Source of the DNA: Colletes latitarsis
Taxonomy: Eukaryota > Arthropoda > Insecta > Hymenoptera > Colletidae
Length of the DNA stretch: 64,000 bases
NCBI RefSeq assembly: GCF_051014445.1
Contig: NC_135141.1
Location: 27,985,422 to 28,049,421, forward strand
Direction: 5' to 3'
The notes beneath the pieces are model-generated. The model searched no databases. It worked only from the letters and a program-made list of their open reading frames with translations, and had not been told where the DNA came from. Shown piece by piece: positions 1 to 12,062 of the stretch. Both the position numbers and the translations under genes were made by a program. The stretch's first letter is position 1; each line of letters opens with the position of its first letter.

Positions 1-619
1 TCGATCAACGTTCCTCTTCAGAGACCTACAGTAATTGTTTATAACCGCGAAAATATACATTCCTTCTCAAAGAAACGTAATCGATGCAAGAAACCTTTGT
101 ATAATATAACGTAGACATTACTGTACATTACGTCGCAGAATAATCCCCATCGGAGGTTGAAACTGCATTAAAATAATAATAAAAAAAAAGCAATTTTTCC
201 CAACGCGGTGAATACAGTGTCATTACGGTCCCTCGAGCAGCTTTGCCGTGAGAAACGGAGGCAAACGCGATCTTCGCGCGTTTACGTTTGTCCTTCGAAC
301 GTGAAATACTCGTCATCGTGGCTCTCACGACGTTCGAAGTCCCTAACAAACTGGTCTCGCCGATTCTTTTCGATATGCAGCGAGACTCAAGGGTACTCGC
401 GCCTCTGCAATTTACTTTTACATAATTTTTTTGGCATATACTATACCCATACATGTTTACACAGCTTCTATGTAACTATACACTCGTTGTGTTTTATTTA
501 GTACTTGAGAAGTACGATATGTATGAATTATATACATAATAATATACATAATATATAGTATGAACTATATACATAATAATATACATAATATATAGTATGA
601 ATTATATGCATAATAATTA
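1..619. other. intergenic sequence, no gene seen
   Basis: No supported gene. About 200-420 is CpG-richer than its surroundings and contains overlapping short open frames on both strands, none with a recognisable domain. From about 505 to 619 the sequence is an AT-rich microsatellite built from imperfect TATACATAATA-type units that runs straight into the left inverted repeat of the next element. Confidence 0.5.
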
Positions 620-1660
620 TACAGGGTGTTCGGCCACCGCTGGGAAAAATTTTAATAGAAGATTCTAGAGGCAAAAATAAGACGAAAATCAAGAATACCA
701 ATTTGTTGATGGAGGCTTCGTTAAAAAGATATTAACAATTAAATTCAAAAATTTCAAATCGTTCTGGAAAAATTATTTTCGGTTCCGGGGGTCAATTACA
801 ATCATTTTTGGTGAATAGACATACCCTCGAAATCCTGCGCATTTTCGAGAAAAAAATTCGAGAAGGTGAGAAATTTTTCGACAAAATTAAAAAATTTCAA
901 ATTATTCTAAAAAAATTATTTTCGGTTGCGGGGGTCAAGTACAATCATTTTTGGTCATTACACATACCCCCAAAATCCTACTCAGTTTCGAGAAAAAAAT
1001 TCCTTACCGAAAATATCATTTCTGGCCAGAAATGTCTGCCCGAATTTTCATGCGAATCTTTAAAACGTCATAACTTCTGAACGGATTGGACGATTTTAAT
1101 GTTTAAAAAAGCAAACTACGCGTATTTTGATGGAGGGTATATACAAATCGCAAAAATATTTGAAAAGTTGGTCCTTGACCCAACAAAATGAGAAAAACCC
1201 CATAAAAATGGTCCAATTTTCAAACAGCCATAACTCCTACAATTGTGAATATATTTCAATGAAACTTTTTTCTGAAGTAGAGCCCATGGGTACCTACAAA
1301 AAAGTATTAGACAACTTTTCTGTAGGGCGTCAAACAAAATTACTAAAAATGAAAAAGTAATTTTTAAGAAAAATCGACAAGGGAGTGCCTAAATTTTTCG
1401 GCGAAAAAAAAAAATTTCAAATCGTTCTAAAACAATTATTTTCGGCTGCGGGAGTCAAATACAATCATTTTTGGTGAATAGACATACCCTCGAAATCCTG
1501 CGCATTTTCGAAAAAAAAATTCAGTATTGGCGGAACTTTAAACGTTAATAACTTCTTAACGAAGCTACCATCAACAAATTGGTATTCTTGATTTTCGTTT
1601 TACTTTGGCCTCTAAAATCCCCCATTAAAATTTTTCCCAGGGGTGGCCGAACACCCTGTA
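620..1660 (+). mobile_element. TIR element with 143-bp tandem units, copy A
   Basis: This is the best-preserved copy of a family found eight times in the window. It starts with CAGGGTGTTCGGCCACC and ends with the inverse, GGTGGCCGAACACCCTG. Similarity between the ends continues inward over roughly 100 bp: the left arm reads AGACGAAAATCAAGAATACC and the right arm has its complement. Inside are about two forward units of a ~143-bp tandem repeat (marker TCATTTTTGGTGAATAGACA) on each side of a non-tandem module at about 970-1370. The module has an open frame at 1127-1360 that is also open in copies B and F. No transposase is visible, so the copy is presumably non-autonomous. The palindromic TA-rich edges hide any target-site duplication. 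Confidence 0.75.
970..1375 (+). repeat. conserved internal module of the 143-bp element (copy A)
   Basis: A ~400-bp non-tandem module, recognised by CATAACTTCTGAACGGATTG at its start and by CCATAACTCCTACAAT further in. It recurs at about 7360-7745 and 30570-30970, with a shortened form at 40500-40660. The frame at 1127-1360 reads through EYISMKLFSEVEPM and ends KLLKMKK. The same frame is open at 7517-7762 and across the copy near 30.8 kb. Conserved openness could mean coding, or simply recent shared ancestry; I cannot assign a function. Confidence 0.55.
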
Positions 1661-2980
1661 TACATATATGTGTGTATTCACCAACGAAAGTGCAACCAAT
1701 GAAAGGTGCACAGCCATCGAAGAGAGTTGAAAGAGTTTCTTTAATTAAAAATAACCTGTCTAACATAATGGTTAACCAAACACCTGGCTAACTATTATTA
1801 AATCGAGAAACAATTCTAAATTCGCAGCCATTAGCTCGGTGTCACCCACGAAGAATAAGTTTTCTATCGTGGGTGACACCGATTACCAGGTCTCACCACG
1901 AGGAGGTTGCTGCGAGCGGAGACCCGAAGGGAGATAGATGGAATCCAAGTTCCATCGATCTCCCCTTTACATCCTTAGAAGCTAGATTAGTCGTGCCAAG
2001 TAATTATTTTGTTCGAAAGAGGGACGAAGCTAAATCGTGGGCGACGCGACGCGACGCGATACGACGCGATGCACCATGCAATGGTGCGAGGAACGAGAGA
2101 CGCGAACCGACTAGCGAGGTCAAAAGGGTCAGCTCGTTGCCTCTTGGCGAGTCCGATCGAAGGGGAAGGGAATCGACGCACCCGACACAGAGGTTCCCCA
2201 TTTCTCCCAAGCGTCCTGCTGGGAGCCAACTGGACCCAGCTCGGGACGTCTAACAGAGAGAGGGATCTTGAGTCGGGGCTACCGCAGACAGGAACAGTCC
2301 CTGATCCCCTCTGCGGCCGAAATACCCTTTCCCTTGGATCGTCTCGCTAGAGGACGGCAACTGACCCTTCGGACCAGCTAATCGGCCGATCACTTGCTTT
2401 CTACATGGAAGCAGCGGTGATCGGAACGAGAAACGGGGGAATGGGTGAACGAGAAGCTAGTTGGTAAAGAATTACTTGGCATACTACGCAGACGCATACA
2501 GGGGAGTAAATGTACCAAGCAATTATTTTGTTTGAAAGGGGGTGAAGCTAAATTGTGGGAGACGCGACGCGATGCTGTACCGTACAGCAGATATTCGGAT
2601 TGAATCATTGAGAACGAGAAGCTAAGTTAATAATTGCTTGGTATCGCGGCCTTAAAACTAAATTTACTCTAAGGGCCTTAGAGATAACAATCCCTCGATG
2701 TCCCGCGATGTCCAACGATGGCCTGCAAGTAAGCTGAAACAAAATAAAAAAGGCGGCATTTACGATTAGTTAAATATAATAAATTGGCAAACACGAAGCC
2801 CTGGAATAAAATAAATGGACCGATCGATGTCCCACGGCGATGGAGGCCTGTAAGTAAGCTGAAACTAAAAACGTTTGCATTTGCGATTAGTTAACACAAC
2901 ATAGACAATGAGCAAGGTTTAAGCAAGAATAAAATAGAGGAACAAACACATTCGCAAACAAGGAGCCAGAAGTAAAACGA
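1661..2980. other. intergenic, with hairpin and a degenerate duplication
   Basis: No gene is supported. A 15-bp perfect inverted repeat (1837-1851 and 1867-1881) has a 15-nt loop. A segment at about 2000-2075 containing CAAGTAATTATTTTGTTCGA and a GACGC simple repeat is repeated imperfectly at about 2515-2585. The open frames here (for example 1873-2253) overlap this low-complexity sequence and show no domain. Confidence 0.5.
1837..1881. repeat. 15-bp perfect inverted repeat (hairpin)
   Basis: CGGTGTCACCCACGA at 1837-1851 is followed, after 15 nt, by its exact complement at 1867-1881. It could be the end of a small foldback element or a structured RNA. There is no neighbouring gene to choose between these. 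Confidence 0.8.
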
Positions 2981-4900
2981 TAGATTCAAGCCCAGTAGAC
3001 GTTTGAATGTCGAAAAAGAAGTAAGAAATTTGAGATTGAGATATCACTCATCACTTTGTCGATAGTGGTCAGTGAAACTGATTTTACATCGGACAAACCG
3101 AACAAGGAACCAGTAGTAAGATATGGAACTGGACCAGAGAAGTGAAAGTAAAATGTAACCCCACATTCAAGTCTAATAGACGCTTGAAGGTCGGAAAAGA
3201 AATTAGACAGGTGAGATTTGGAAGACACTAGTCACTAGTATTGATCACTAATGGTCAGTGTTGATCGCCAAAGTTGACCAGTGCTCCACTGTGTCGATAG
3301 TGGTCAGTGAAACAGATTTTACATCGGACAAACCGAACAAGGAACCAGTAGTAAGATATGGAACGGGACCAGAGAAGTAAAAGCAAGATGTAACCCCACA
3401 TTCAAGTCTAATAGACGCTTGAAGGTCGAAAAAGAAATTAGACACGTGAGATTTGGAAGACACTAGTCACTAGAACTGGTCACTAATGGTCAGTGTTGAT
3501 CGCCAAAGTTGACCAGTGCTCCACTGTGTCGATAGTGGTCAGTGAAACAGATTTTACATCGGACAAACCGAACAAGGAACCAGTAATAAAATATGGAACG
3601 GGACCAGAGAAGTAAAAGTAAAATGTAACCCCACATTCAAGTCTAATAGACGCTTGAAGGTCGGAAAAGAAATTAGACAGGAGAGATTCGGTACTCACTA
3701 GTCACTAATACTGGTCACTAATGGTCAGTGTTGGTCGCCATAGTTGACCAGTGCTCGCCTTTCAAGCCCAACAGACGCTTGAAAGTCGAAAAAGAAATTA
3801 CACAGGTGAGATTTGGAAGTCACTAGTCACTAGAACTGGTCACTAATGGTCAGTGTTGATCGCCAAAGTTGACCAGTGCTCCACTGTGTCGATAGTGGTC
3901 AGTGAAACAGATTTTACATCGGACAAACCGAACAAGGAACCAGTAATAAAATATGAAACGGGACCAGAGAAGTAAAAGTAAAATGTAACCCCACATTCAA
4001 GCCCAACAAACGCTTGAAGGTCGAAAAAGAAATTACACAGGTGAGATTTGGAAGTCACTAGTCACTAGTACTGGTCACTAATGGTCAGTGTTGGTCGCCA
4101 TAGTTGACCAGTGCTCGCCTTTCAAGCCCAACAGACGCTTGAAAGTCGAAAAAGAAATTACACAGGAGAGATTCAGAACTCACTAGTCACTAATACTGGT
4201 CACTAATGGTCAGTGTTGGTCGCCAAAGTTGACCAGTGCTTCACTGTGTCGATAGTGGTCAGTGAAATAGATTTCACATCGGACAAACCGAACAAGGAAC
4301 CAGTAGTAAGATATGGAACGGGACCAGAGAAGTGAAAGTAAAATGTAACCCCACATTCAAGCCCAACAAACGCTTGAAGGTCGAAAAAGAAATTACACAG
4401 GTGAGATTTGGAAGTCACTAGTCACTAGTACTGGTCACTAATGGTCAGTGTTGGTCGCCATAGTTGACCAGTGCTCGCCTTTCAAGCCCAACAGACGCTT
4501 GAAAGTCGAAAAAGAAATTACACAGGAGAGATTCAGAACTCACTAGTCACTAATACTGGTCACTAATGGTCAGTGTTGGTCGCCAAAGTTGACCAGTGCT
4601 TCACTGTGTCGATAGTGGTCAGTGAAATAGATTTCACATCGGACAAACCGAACAAGGAACCAGTAGTAAGATATGGAACGGGACCAGAGAAGTGAAAGTA
4701 AAATGTAACCCCACATTCAAGCCCAACAAACGCTTGAAGGTCGAAAAAGAAATTACACAGGAGAGATTTGGAAGTCACTAGTCACTAATACTGGTCACTA
4801 ATGGTCAGTGTTGATCGCCAAAGTTGACCAGTGCTCGCCTAGTGGTCAGTAGTAGTCGCCAAAGTTGACCAGTGCTCGTCCAGTGGTCAGCAGTGGTGAG
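2980..4900. repeat. higher-order tandem satellite (235-bp and 360-bp units)
   Basis: Head-to-tail array. Equivalent points recur at 3248 and 3483 (235 bp apart), then at 3843, 4203 and 4563 (360 bp apart). The longer period is the 235-bp unit plus a ~125-bp partial duplicate of its own end, containing TTCAAGCCCAACAGACGCTTG. Units are dense in GGTCA/TGACC and ACTAGTCACTAGT motifs. Short 71-codon frames on the minus strand recur once per unit and are satellite by-products. At 4850-4900 the array decays into short TGGTCAG-type repeats. Confidence 0.9.
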
Positions 4901-4956
4901 TAAAGGTGGAGCGTAGACCCGCGAGGTTCCGTCACGTCCGCTAGCCTAGAGAACAA

Positions 4957-4972
4957 AGAGAGAGAGAGAGAG
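4957..4972. repeat. GA dinucleotide microsatellite
   Basis: A short run of AG repeats just after the satellite array. Confidence 0.85.
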
Positions 4973-5029
4973 TTAGCCTCAGGCAGAGGAGTCGAAGAGG
5001 TGGGGAAGACCGTCCTTGGGGAGTTCGCC

Positions 5030-7229
5030 AATCAATTAACGGTTAACCTTGCCTTTGACCGAAAAATTAATATTCTACGCAAAATGGTATTAAAAACAAT
5101 TATTTATACAACCCACGCTATCGAGCATTATTTCAACTATTGCCTGATGTTAATTAACAATTATTGCAAACAATGGGTATGGAAATATGGACAAATTCGA
5201 GGAGACTGAAAGTTTCTTTGAACTTCTGTCGAGCACCAAGGTCGTACATCACGTATTCATTTCTTGTCAGTAAATTTTACAGAATTCTAACAAAGATACG
5301 TAAACTACGTCACTTAAAATCGCAAAACAATACGTTGCAACACCCAACAAAACACACATTAATGCACACGAAGAGAAGTTGTGTATTATGGATCATCAAA
5401 TAGAGTCAATTAGAATCATTTTTAGTAATAGACATATCCTTGAAATCCTATATATTTTCGAGGAAACAAATTCTCGTCGAAGTTATCCTAGGTAAAAGAA
5501 ATACAATAAACATTCCAAGCTACACATACGAAGTATACGAACAGACCTTTCACCTTAGACTCTGATGACCCGATCTGACTGTCATATCGAGTTATTTTTT
5601 AAATAAACAAGGATTTTCTATGTAGTTGTCAATGAGGTACATCCTAACGTATTTGAATAATCGTGAAATCTTTAAGTAATCTTAATTGATTGGTTACTCC
5701 AATGAAATCAATCGATTGATGTCCGTTAAAAAATAATAAAATTTCTGTAGTTTCGTTTTCTGTCTCACTTCTTCTCGTGTTCGTTTCCAAATCTGAAAAA
5801 ATACTAATACCTCGTCAGTGATCTTATCTCCGCGCTGGCTGATCGACGACGATTTATCGACGAAATAATCTAGTCCATCCGGTCAAAGGGAAAACACGAC
5901 TTTCCCGGTTAGATTTCACGGAAGTTTATCGCGGTTGGGCAAACAGACAAGGCAAACGAATCGTTTGTTCTTAATCTGTCCAGTATCTCGAAAGCTTGTC
6001 CGGTAGGAGCGTTCCGCTGGTTCCATTCAACGAACTTGCCTGTTGTTTGCGAGTGGCGTGCATCGAATCATCGTACACAGTCAAAGTACAGAATTTCCAG
6101 ACTGCGTGACGACGAGTTTCCCGGGGAAACGGTCTCGCTATCGTCGAAGAGAGCCGGGGAACGTAGGTGGCAGAGACTCGAAGCAATCGTAAATCATGGA
6201 ACTGAATGGGATGGAAGGTTCATTCAATAATTGCTCGCGATAGGAACCGAAGCAAACTGTGTCGATACGATTACCAAGAAGTACCATTTTCGTTCTGCGT
6301 TTCAAACTTTCCGGTATCTTTGAAAATTATCAGTGAATTCAGCGAGTTTCAAATGCAATTATTTATTTCCGTTTGATGGCTATTCGAACGATTAAAATAG
6401 CTTGTTTTTAATATAAAACCAACGATAAGTGGCCAACGACTGTACCGTTTTAACGTAAATCCATGGATTACGATTTACGCGCGGAAATGTCTGCAGCCAG
6501 GCGATTGGTAATTTTATTTGCAAAATTTCTGAACGAATTCACGCACGATTCATTCGAATTTCACCGGCTGGCCGTGAAAGCGTCGCCGATCGCCAACGCA
6601 GAAATTGATTCCGCGGCTTCGAAGGCGTCGGGATGCTCGCGTGAGAGCGTCTCAATCTAATAAATTCATGAAGGAACGTCGTCCGCGTTCTCACAGGCCT
6701 CCGCGGAATATCGAGGCGATTCCTACCGTTTCCGTGTGATCTCTCGACCGCAAATCGGTACACTAGAAATACTTTTGTTTGTCCCGTTCAGCCCGCAGGT
6801 GTTTTTCTCTCATTATCGACTTCCGTAAAATTATCGATTTTAATTTTTCCGCTCTGCCCGTGAAAGCGATCGCTAATGGCGCCGATCGACGACCGTTTTT
6901 ACGCCCCGTTTCTTCGAATATTATTACGAAACCCGTTTCGACTACGAATCCGGGGCGTGAAAAACAAAACGTGGAAAAAAAATATCGTTAGAACATCTTC
7001 GATCTTCGTACGTGCTGGTTCGGTGTATAAACAGCTGTCGAAGAATTTATTTCTTTGATCTCTTTAAATATCAGCTGCTTTTTACTACTTTCTTAATAAT
7101 ATAGCTTTAACGTTACCGAATTCTTATTATACATGCATTATAGAATTAAAAATGTTATGCAGCGGTGAAACTTTGAAACACATTTCTCTTTTCTTCCGCA
7201 ATTAAATGATTCAATTTTCATTTAACAGA
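5030..7229. other. intergenic sequence, no gene seen
   Basis: No gene is supported. A decayed fragment of the 143-bp unit lies at about 5405-5475 (TCATTTTTAGTAATAGACA). From about 5800 to 7000 the sequence is richer in CpG and has several short open frames on both strands without domains or splice context. That could be regulatory DNA or old repeats; nothing decides it. Confidence 0.45.
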
Positions 7230-8915
7230 AAATATAAAAATTTATCGACGGGAAAAAAAAAATTTCAAATCGTTTTGGAAAAATTATTGTCGATTGCGGG
7301 GGTCAATTACAAGCATTTTTGGTCATTATACATACCCTCGAAATCCTACCCAGTTTCGAGGAAAAAATTCCTTACCGAAAATCTAATGTGAGGTCAAGAA
7401 ATGCTTCCTTAAAATTTCATGCGAATCTTTAAAACGTCATAACTTTTGAACGGATTGACGGATTTTAATGTTTAAAAAAGCAAACTACGCGTATTTTAAT
7501 GTAGAATATGTAGAAATTGCAAAAATATTCGAAAAGTTGGTCCTTGACCACGCAAAATGAGAAAAACCCCGTAAAAATGGTCCAATTTTCAAACAGCCAT
7601 AACTCCTACAATAGTGAATATATTTCAATGAAACTTTTTTCTGAAGTAGAGCTCATGGCCACCTACAAAAAAGTATTAGATAACTATTCTGTAGGGCGTC
7701 AAACAAAATTACTAAAAATGAAAAAGGTTTTTAAGGAAAATCGACAGGGGGTAGGTGTCTAAATTTTTCGACGAAAAAAAGAATTTTTAATTAATTCTGA
7801 AAAAATTATTTTCGGTTGCGGGGGTCAATTACAAGCATTTTTGGTCAACAGACATACCCCCGAAATCCTACCCACTTTCCAGAAAAAAATTCGAGAAGGT
7901 GTGAAATTTTTCCGCGGAAAAAAAAATTTTCATATCGGTCTAAAAAAATTATTTCTGATTACGGGAGTCAATTTCAATCATTTTTGGTCAATACATATAC
8001 CCCCAAAATCCTACCCACTTTCCAGAAAAAAATTCGAGAAGGTGTGAAATTTTTCGACGGAAAAAAAAAATTTCAAATCGATTTGGAAAAATTATTTTTA
8101 GTTGCAGGGGTCAATTACAAGCATTTTTGGTCAATTGATATACCCCCGAAATCCTACCCACTTTCCAGAAAAAAATTCGAGAAGGTGTGAAATTTTTTGA
8201 CGGAAAAAAAAATTTACAAATCGTTCTAAAAAAATTATTTCTGACTACGAGAGTCAATTTCAATCATTTTTGGTCAATACATATACCCCCGAAATCCTAC
8301 CCACTTTCCAGAAAAAAATTCGAGAAGGTGTGAAATTTTTCGACGGAAAAGAAAAATTTCAAATCGTTTTGGAAAAATTATTTTTAGTTGCAGGGGTCAA
8401 TTACAAGCATTTTTGGTCAACAGACATACCCCCGAAATCCTACCCACTTTGGAGAAAAAAATTCGAAAAGAAGTGAAATTTTTCGACGGAAAAAAAAATT
8501 TTCAAATTGGTCTAAAAAAATTATTTCTGATTACGGGAGTTAATTTCAATCATTTTTGGTCAATACATATACCCCCGAAATCCTACCCACTTTCCAGAAA
8601 AAAATTCAAGAAGGTGTGAAATTTTTCGACAAAATTAAAAAATTTCAAATCGTTTTGGAAAAATTATTATCGGTTGCGTGGGACAATCACAATCCTTTTT
8701 GGTCAACAGACATACCTCCGAAATCCTACCCACTTTCGTGAAAAAAATTCGAGAAGGGGGACAAATTGCAGTTCTACAGCCGGAACTTTAAACGTCAATA
8801 ACTTTTTAACGAAGCCTCAATCAACAAATTAGTATTCTTGATTTTCATCTCACTTTGGCCTCTAGAACCCCCCATTAAAATTTTCCCCAGGATTTCCCAG
8901 GCCAAACACCCTCTA
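7230..8915 (+). mobile_element. TIR element with 143-bp tandem units, copy B
   Basis: The left inverted repeat is missing, while the right one (about 8775-8915) is present but diverged, ending near CCAAACACCCTC. The internal module sits at about 7360-7745. It is followed by a clean array of forward 143-bp units at 7800-8760. Open frames of 68 codons begin at 7841, 8270, 8413 and 8556, that is at multiples of 143, as expected for a tandem repeat. Confidence 0.8.
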
Positions 8916-11900
8916 TATGCATTTGACGGTCAAGCCAATAGTATCCCGTTCGAGGTGGTGGAATTGGTCCGTTGCAACCCCCTCTGAGCGCCTGACCGTG
9001 CAGTAAGGGTTGGAGTCGGTTGTGAACGGAGCATAGCACGCGTAGCCGCGCTTGGCATGAATGAAATCGCGCGTGCCGGTTCCACGGGTTGCGTGTGCTC
9101 CTCGGGAGTCACGTGGGGGGCGTTGGAGGGGGGTGGGGGGCGAAACGGAACGTGTGGACGAGGCCTAAGCGTGGGTGGCTGCTGGGGGGAGCACCGATCC
9201 GACGCGATTCATCGTCCGGGGCGGACGGAAGCGTCGCGTGCGCGTGTGAACGAGCCAAAAGGGAAAACGACGCGTATCGTCCGCGGTCTGGCGTAGGCGG
9301 AGTCGATCGTGACGAAACACCGAACCTATGCACATGCGCCTTATCGCCGAGCCCACCCACAACGCGCGTCGCGACGACGTCGCCAGTCACCGGACCAAAA
9401 CCGTTTCGGACTTTTGCCAAATTTATCGAACTTCTTAACGAAATCGGACGAGATTCCGCTTTTAGACGACACCGTTCGACGCGTCGCTATGAAAATTTCC
9501 TAAGCAAACGTCTCTGTCGTAATCGCATTCATGGTGGAATTGTATGCACGCAAAATGCTCACCCATCGACGCGGTGATTTGCAACTGTCGGGTGTCTTTC
9601 TTTTTATTCCTGACTTTGTGCCAGGACTATAAATGCGCGCGTTAGATAACTGAAACGATTATCGGTGGATTCGGGGATCTCGATTTCGTGGGTTTGATAG
9701 CGTTATGGAAGTTGGATTTATCTTCAATTTTAATATGAAACTATTGGAAGTATTGCAACTTCGTGAAATGAATATTAATCTCAAGCGTTACGCGTACAAG
9801 CTTGTTCAAATTTTAGCGATTTCTTAAGATCTAATTTCTTAAAATTTGATTCATAAATGTAAAAATATTTGTGGTTTAATGCATAGTACAGTCGTGATAA
9901 AAGAATATTCCAATGTGTTCTATGGAATCCTGTTAGTAAGTAAGAAGAATACCCAAAAATTCTATCTGCAAAAACGCAACGATCCAGCGTGGAGTTGCTG
10001 GGTATCTTCCGTGAGATCAATCATTGGATTCGAAGAGCCGGTTTTGGTTGCCCGAAATCCCGCGAAACTCTACGGGCCATTTACCACCGAAGTTTCGCAT
10101 AGTTTCGACGAAGTTGCCGCGCCACGTGCACGGATTTAGCGGCCGTGACTTTAAACTGGCAGTTTGGGACGCAAGTTTCGAAAGTCCGTTTCCGTGTTCT
10201 GCCACTGTAAACGACTATCGAGCACTTTGCGCTACGCGTTGCAACGTAGGTCAACTGCCGTTTACTAGTACGCAACCTCGCTGCGAATCCTTGAAACTTG
10301 TCTATTCAAACTGGCAAGACTACACTGGCGATATCTAAACACATTGACCGCCACGTCACCCACGTATGGATCACACGACTAATTCACCAAGGAGTTAAAA
10401 AAATTAATCCCCAAGATTAGACGTTAAAGAAAATAAAGCTAGGTAGGTCCCTTGAATTTCAACGAGCCTGCAAAAAATGAATTTCCATGACAAATTCTTG
10501 GCATGCTAGTTTCCAATTGTCTAAAAACAAAATTTAATTGAATTCGATGTGTTAAATTAGTGCTTTTTAACCTTTCGTTCTTGCGAGCCCTTTCGAGACT
10601 TTAAATATACAGAAATTCTGTAACGACGATCATGTGTATGAGTAGCTTTTTTAATACAAGACTTGAGAGGTCCAGTACTTGGTATAACTTCGAATTGAAA
10701 TTGGACGTCTAGGAAACCTCCCTCGTAAAATATTATCCGATTAATGAATTTCTATTTTGGTTATGCATTTGTTTTATCGACACGACTTAGAGGTTCGTGC
10801 GCCCCGAAAGCGGTCTCTAATGGCGGCGTCTGTCGTTTTTGCCACTATTTCGCATCGTTGCGAACGGAACAGTTCCCGTCTCGGTGTCGAAGCCACAGGC
10901 TCGCACGATATCGATAAAATCATCGACCAGAAAGAGTCCACGATACAGTCTTTACGCGTTAACTGCCGCGCCAGTTTTTCACGTTCAAAGATGTCCTCAA
11001 CTTGGTAATACGAACAACAGATCGGGGTTAATAGTTCCGTTTTTTATATAAGATATAATCGACAATATTTGGAAGGTTCGCCAGCGAGATTTTTAGCAAG
11101 GTGGTGCGTGTACTGTGCACTACGCAACCGCGGGAGTTTCGAAAAACACGGGCAGAAAAGAAGAAGGGGACAGAAAGCCAAGAAAAGAAAGCGAAATTCG
11201 AAGTGGACCCCCTGCAACCCCTGTGAAATCGACTGGAATGGATTCTCACACACGGTTGGAGCTCTGTACCACCTTATGGGGGCAACCGAGGACCCCGACT
11301 CCCTACGGGGGCCCATAAGGTGTGCCTGTAACCCGTGCCCGTTTTGGAAACGCGCGAGCGCCCACCCATCGCGATTATTTATCTCATTGCCGTTGTGACG
11401 TTAGGTGGTCTTGATTTTCTACCCTGCCATTCACACGCAACCTCCCGTGTATTTAGTCGGAATTAGCTACTCTTGAGCCTCCTGTTCCCTGCGATTTACG
11501 CCATTTCCGCAACAACGTCGTCGAGGTGACAGTACTTCTTGGGAACTGTTCAAAAATATGAACACACTTTGGTAACGGTGGATATCATTTATTCGCAGTC
11601 TTGTTCGATGTCATTTGCATTGAAAAAAGCACAATTATAAATTGATTTTATATTTGTTCAAAGTAGTTGAAAAATAGAGATGACACAATGAACGAAATCG
11701 AGGAAAAACTTGTATATGTTCCTCTTACTATACTGATATTATATCAATTGTATTAATTTTATCCTTTCGCTATTCTATACCAAGCATTTAGACTAGAAGC
11801 TAGGTAAACAATTTTTATATTTCCGTTCTACCAATATTTAACATAATACAACGATTTTCGTGCTGGTAGTTACAATTAAAATAAACAGAATATGTCGATA

Positions 11901-12062
11901 AGAAGAATTATCGGTCACAATTTAAAAAAACTTCTATTGTAATTAAGTTTACATAGAACAAATATCGACCTTTTTGCGTGTGTTTTACGCAACCTGAAAT
12001 TTTATTTAATTTACCGAGTACGTACTACTAAGGGTGTTTTAATATTGTTGATTACGCTATAT
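8916..12062. other. intergenic sequence, no gene seen
   Basis: No gene is supported. About 8990-9580 is markedly CpG- and G-rich with many overlapping short open frames in all directions, typical of CpG-rich DNA and not of one coding frame. A TATAAAT string at 9628-9634 is a weak promoter candidate with no gene attached. An 11-bp inverted repeat (CACCTTATGGG and its complement) lies at about 11269-11321. A degenerate dispersed repeat at about 10380-10540 resembles 14840-14970. Confidence 0.45.

Noticed and set aside
3195..3245. TTGGAAGACACTAGTCACTAG resembles the start of miR-7
   Set aside because: It is part of a tandem satellite unit, lacks the mature sequence beyond the first bases and has no hairpin of the right form.
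3248..4778. Recurrent 71-codon minus-strand frames
   Set aside because: They recur once per satellite unit and have no support apart from the repeat itself.
7841..8741. Recurrent 60-68-codon frames
   Set aside because: They are translations of 143-bp units and appear at multiples of 143.
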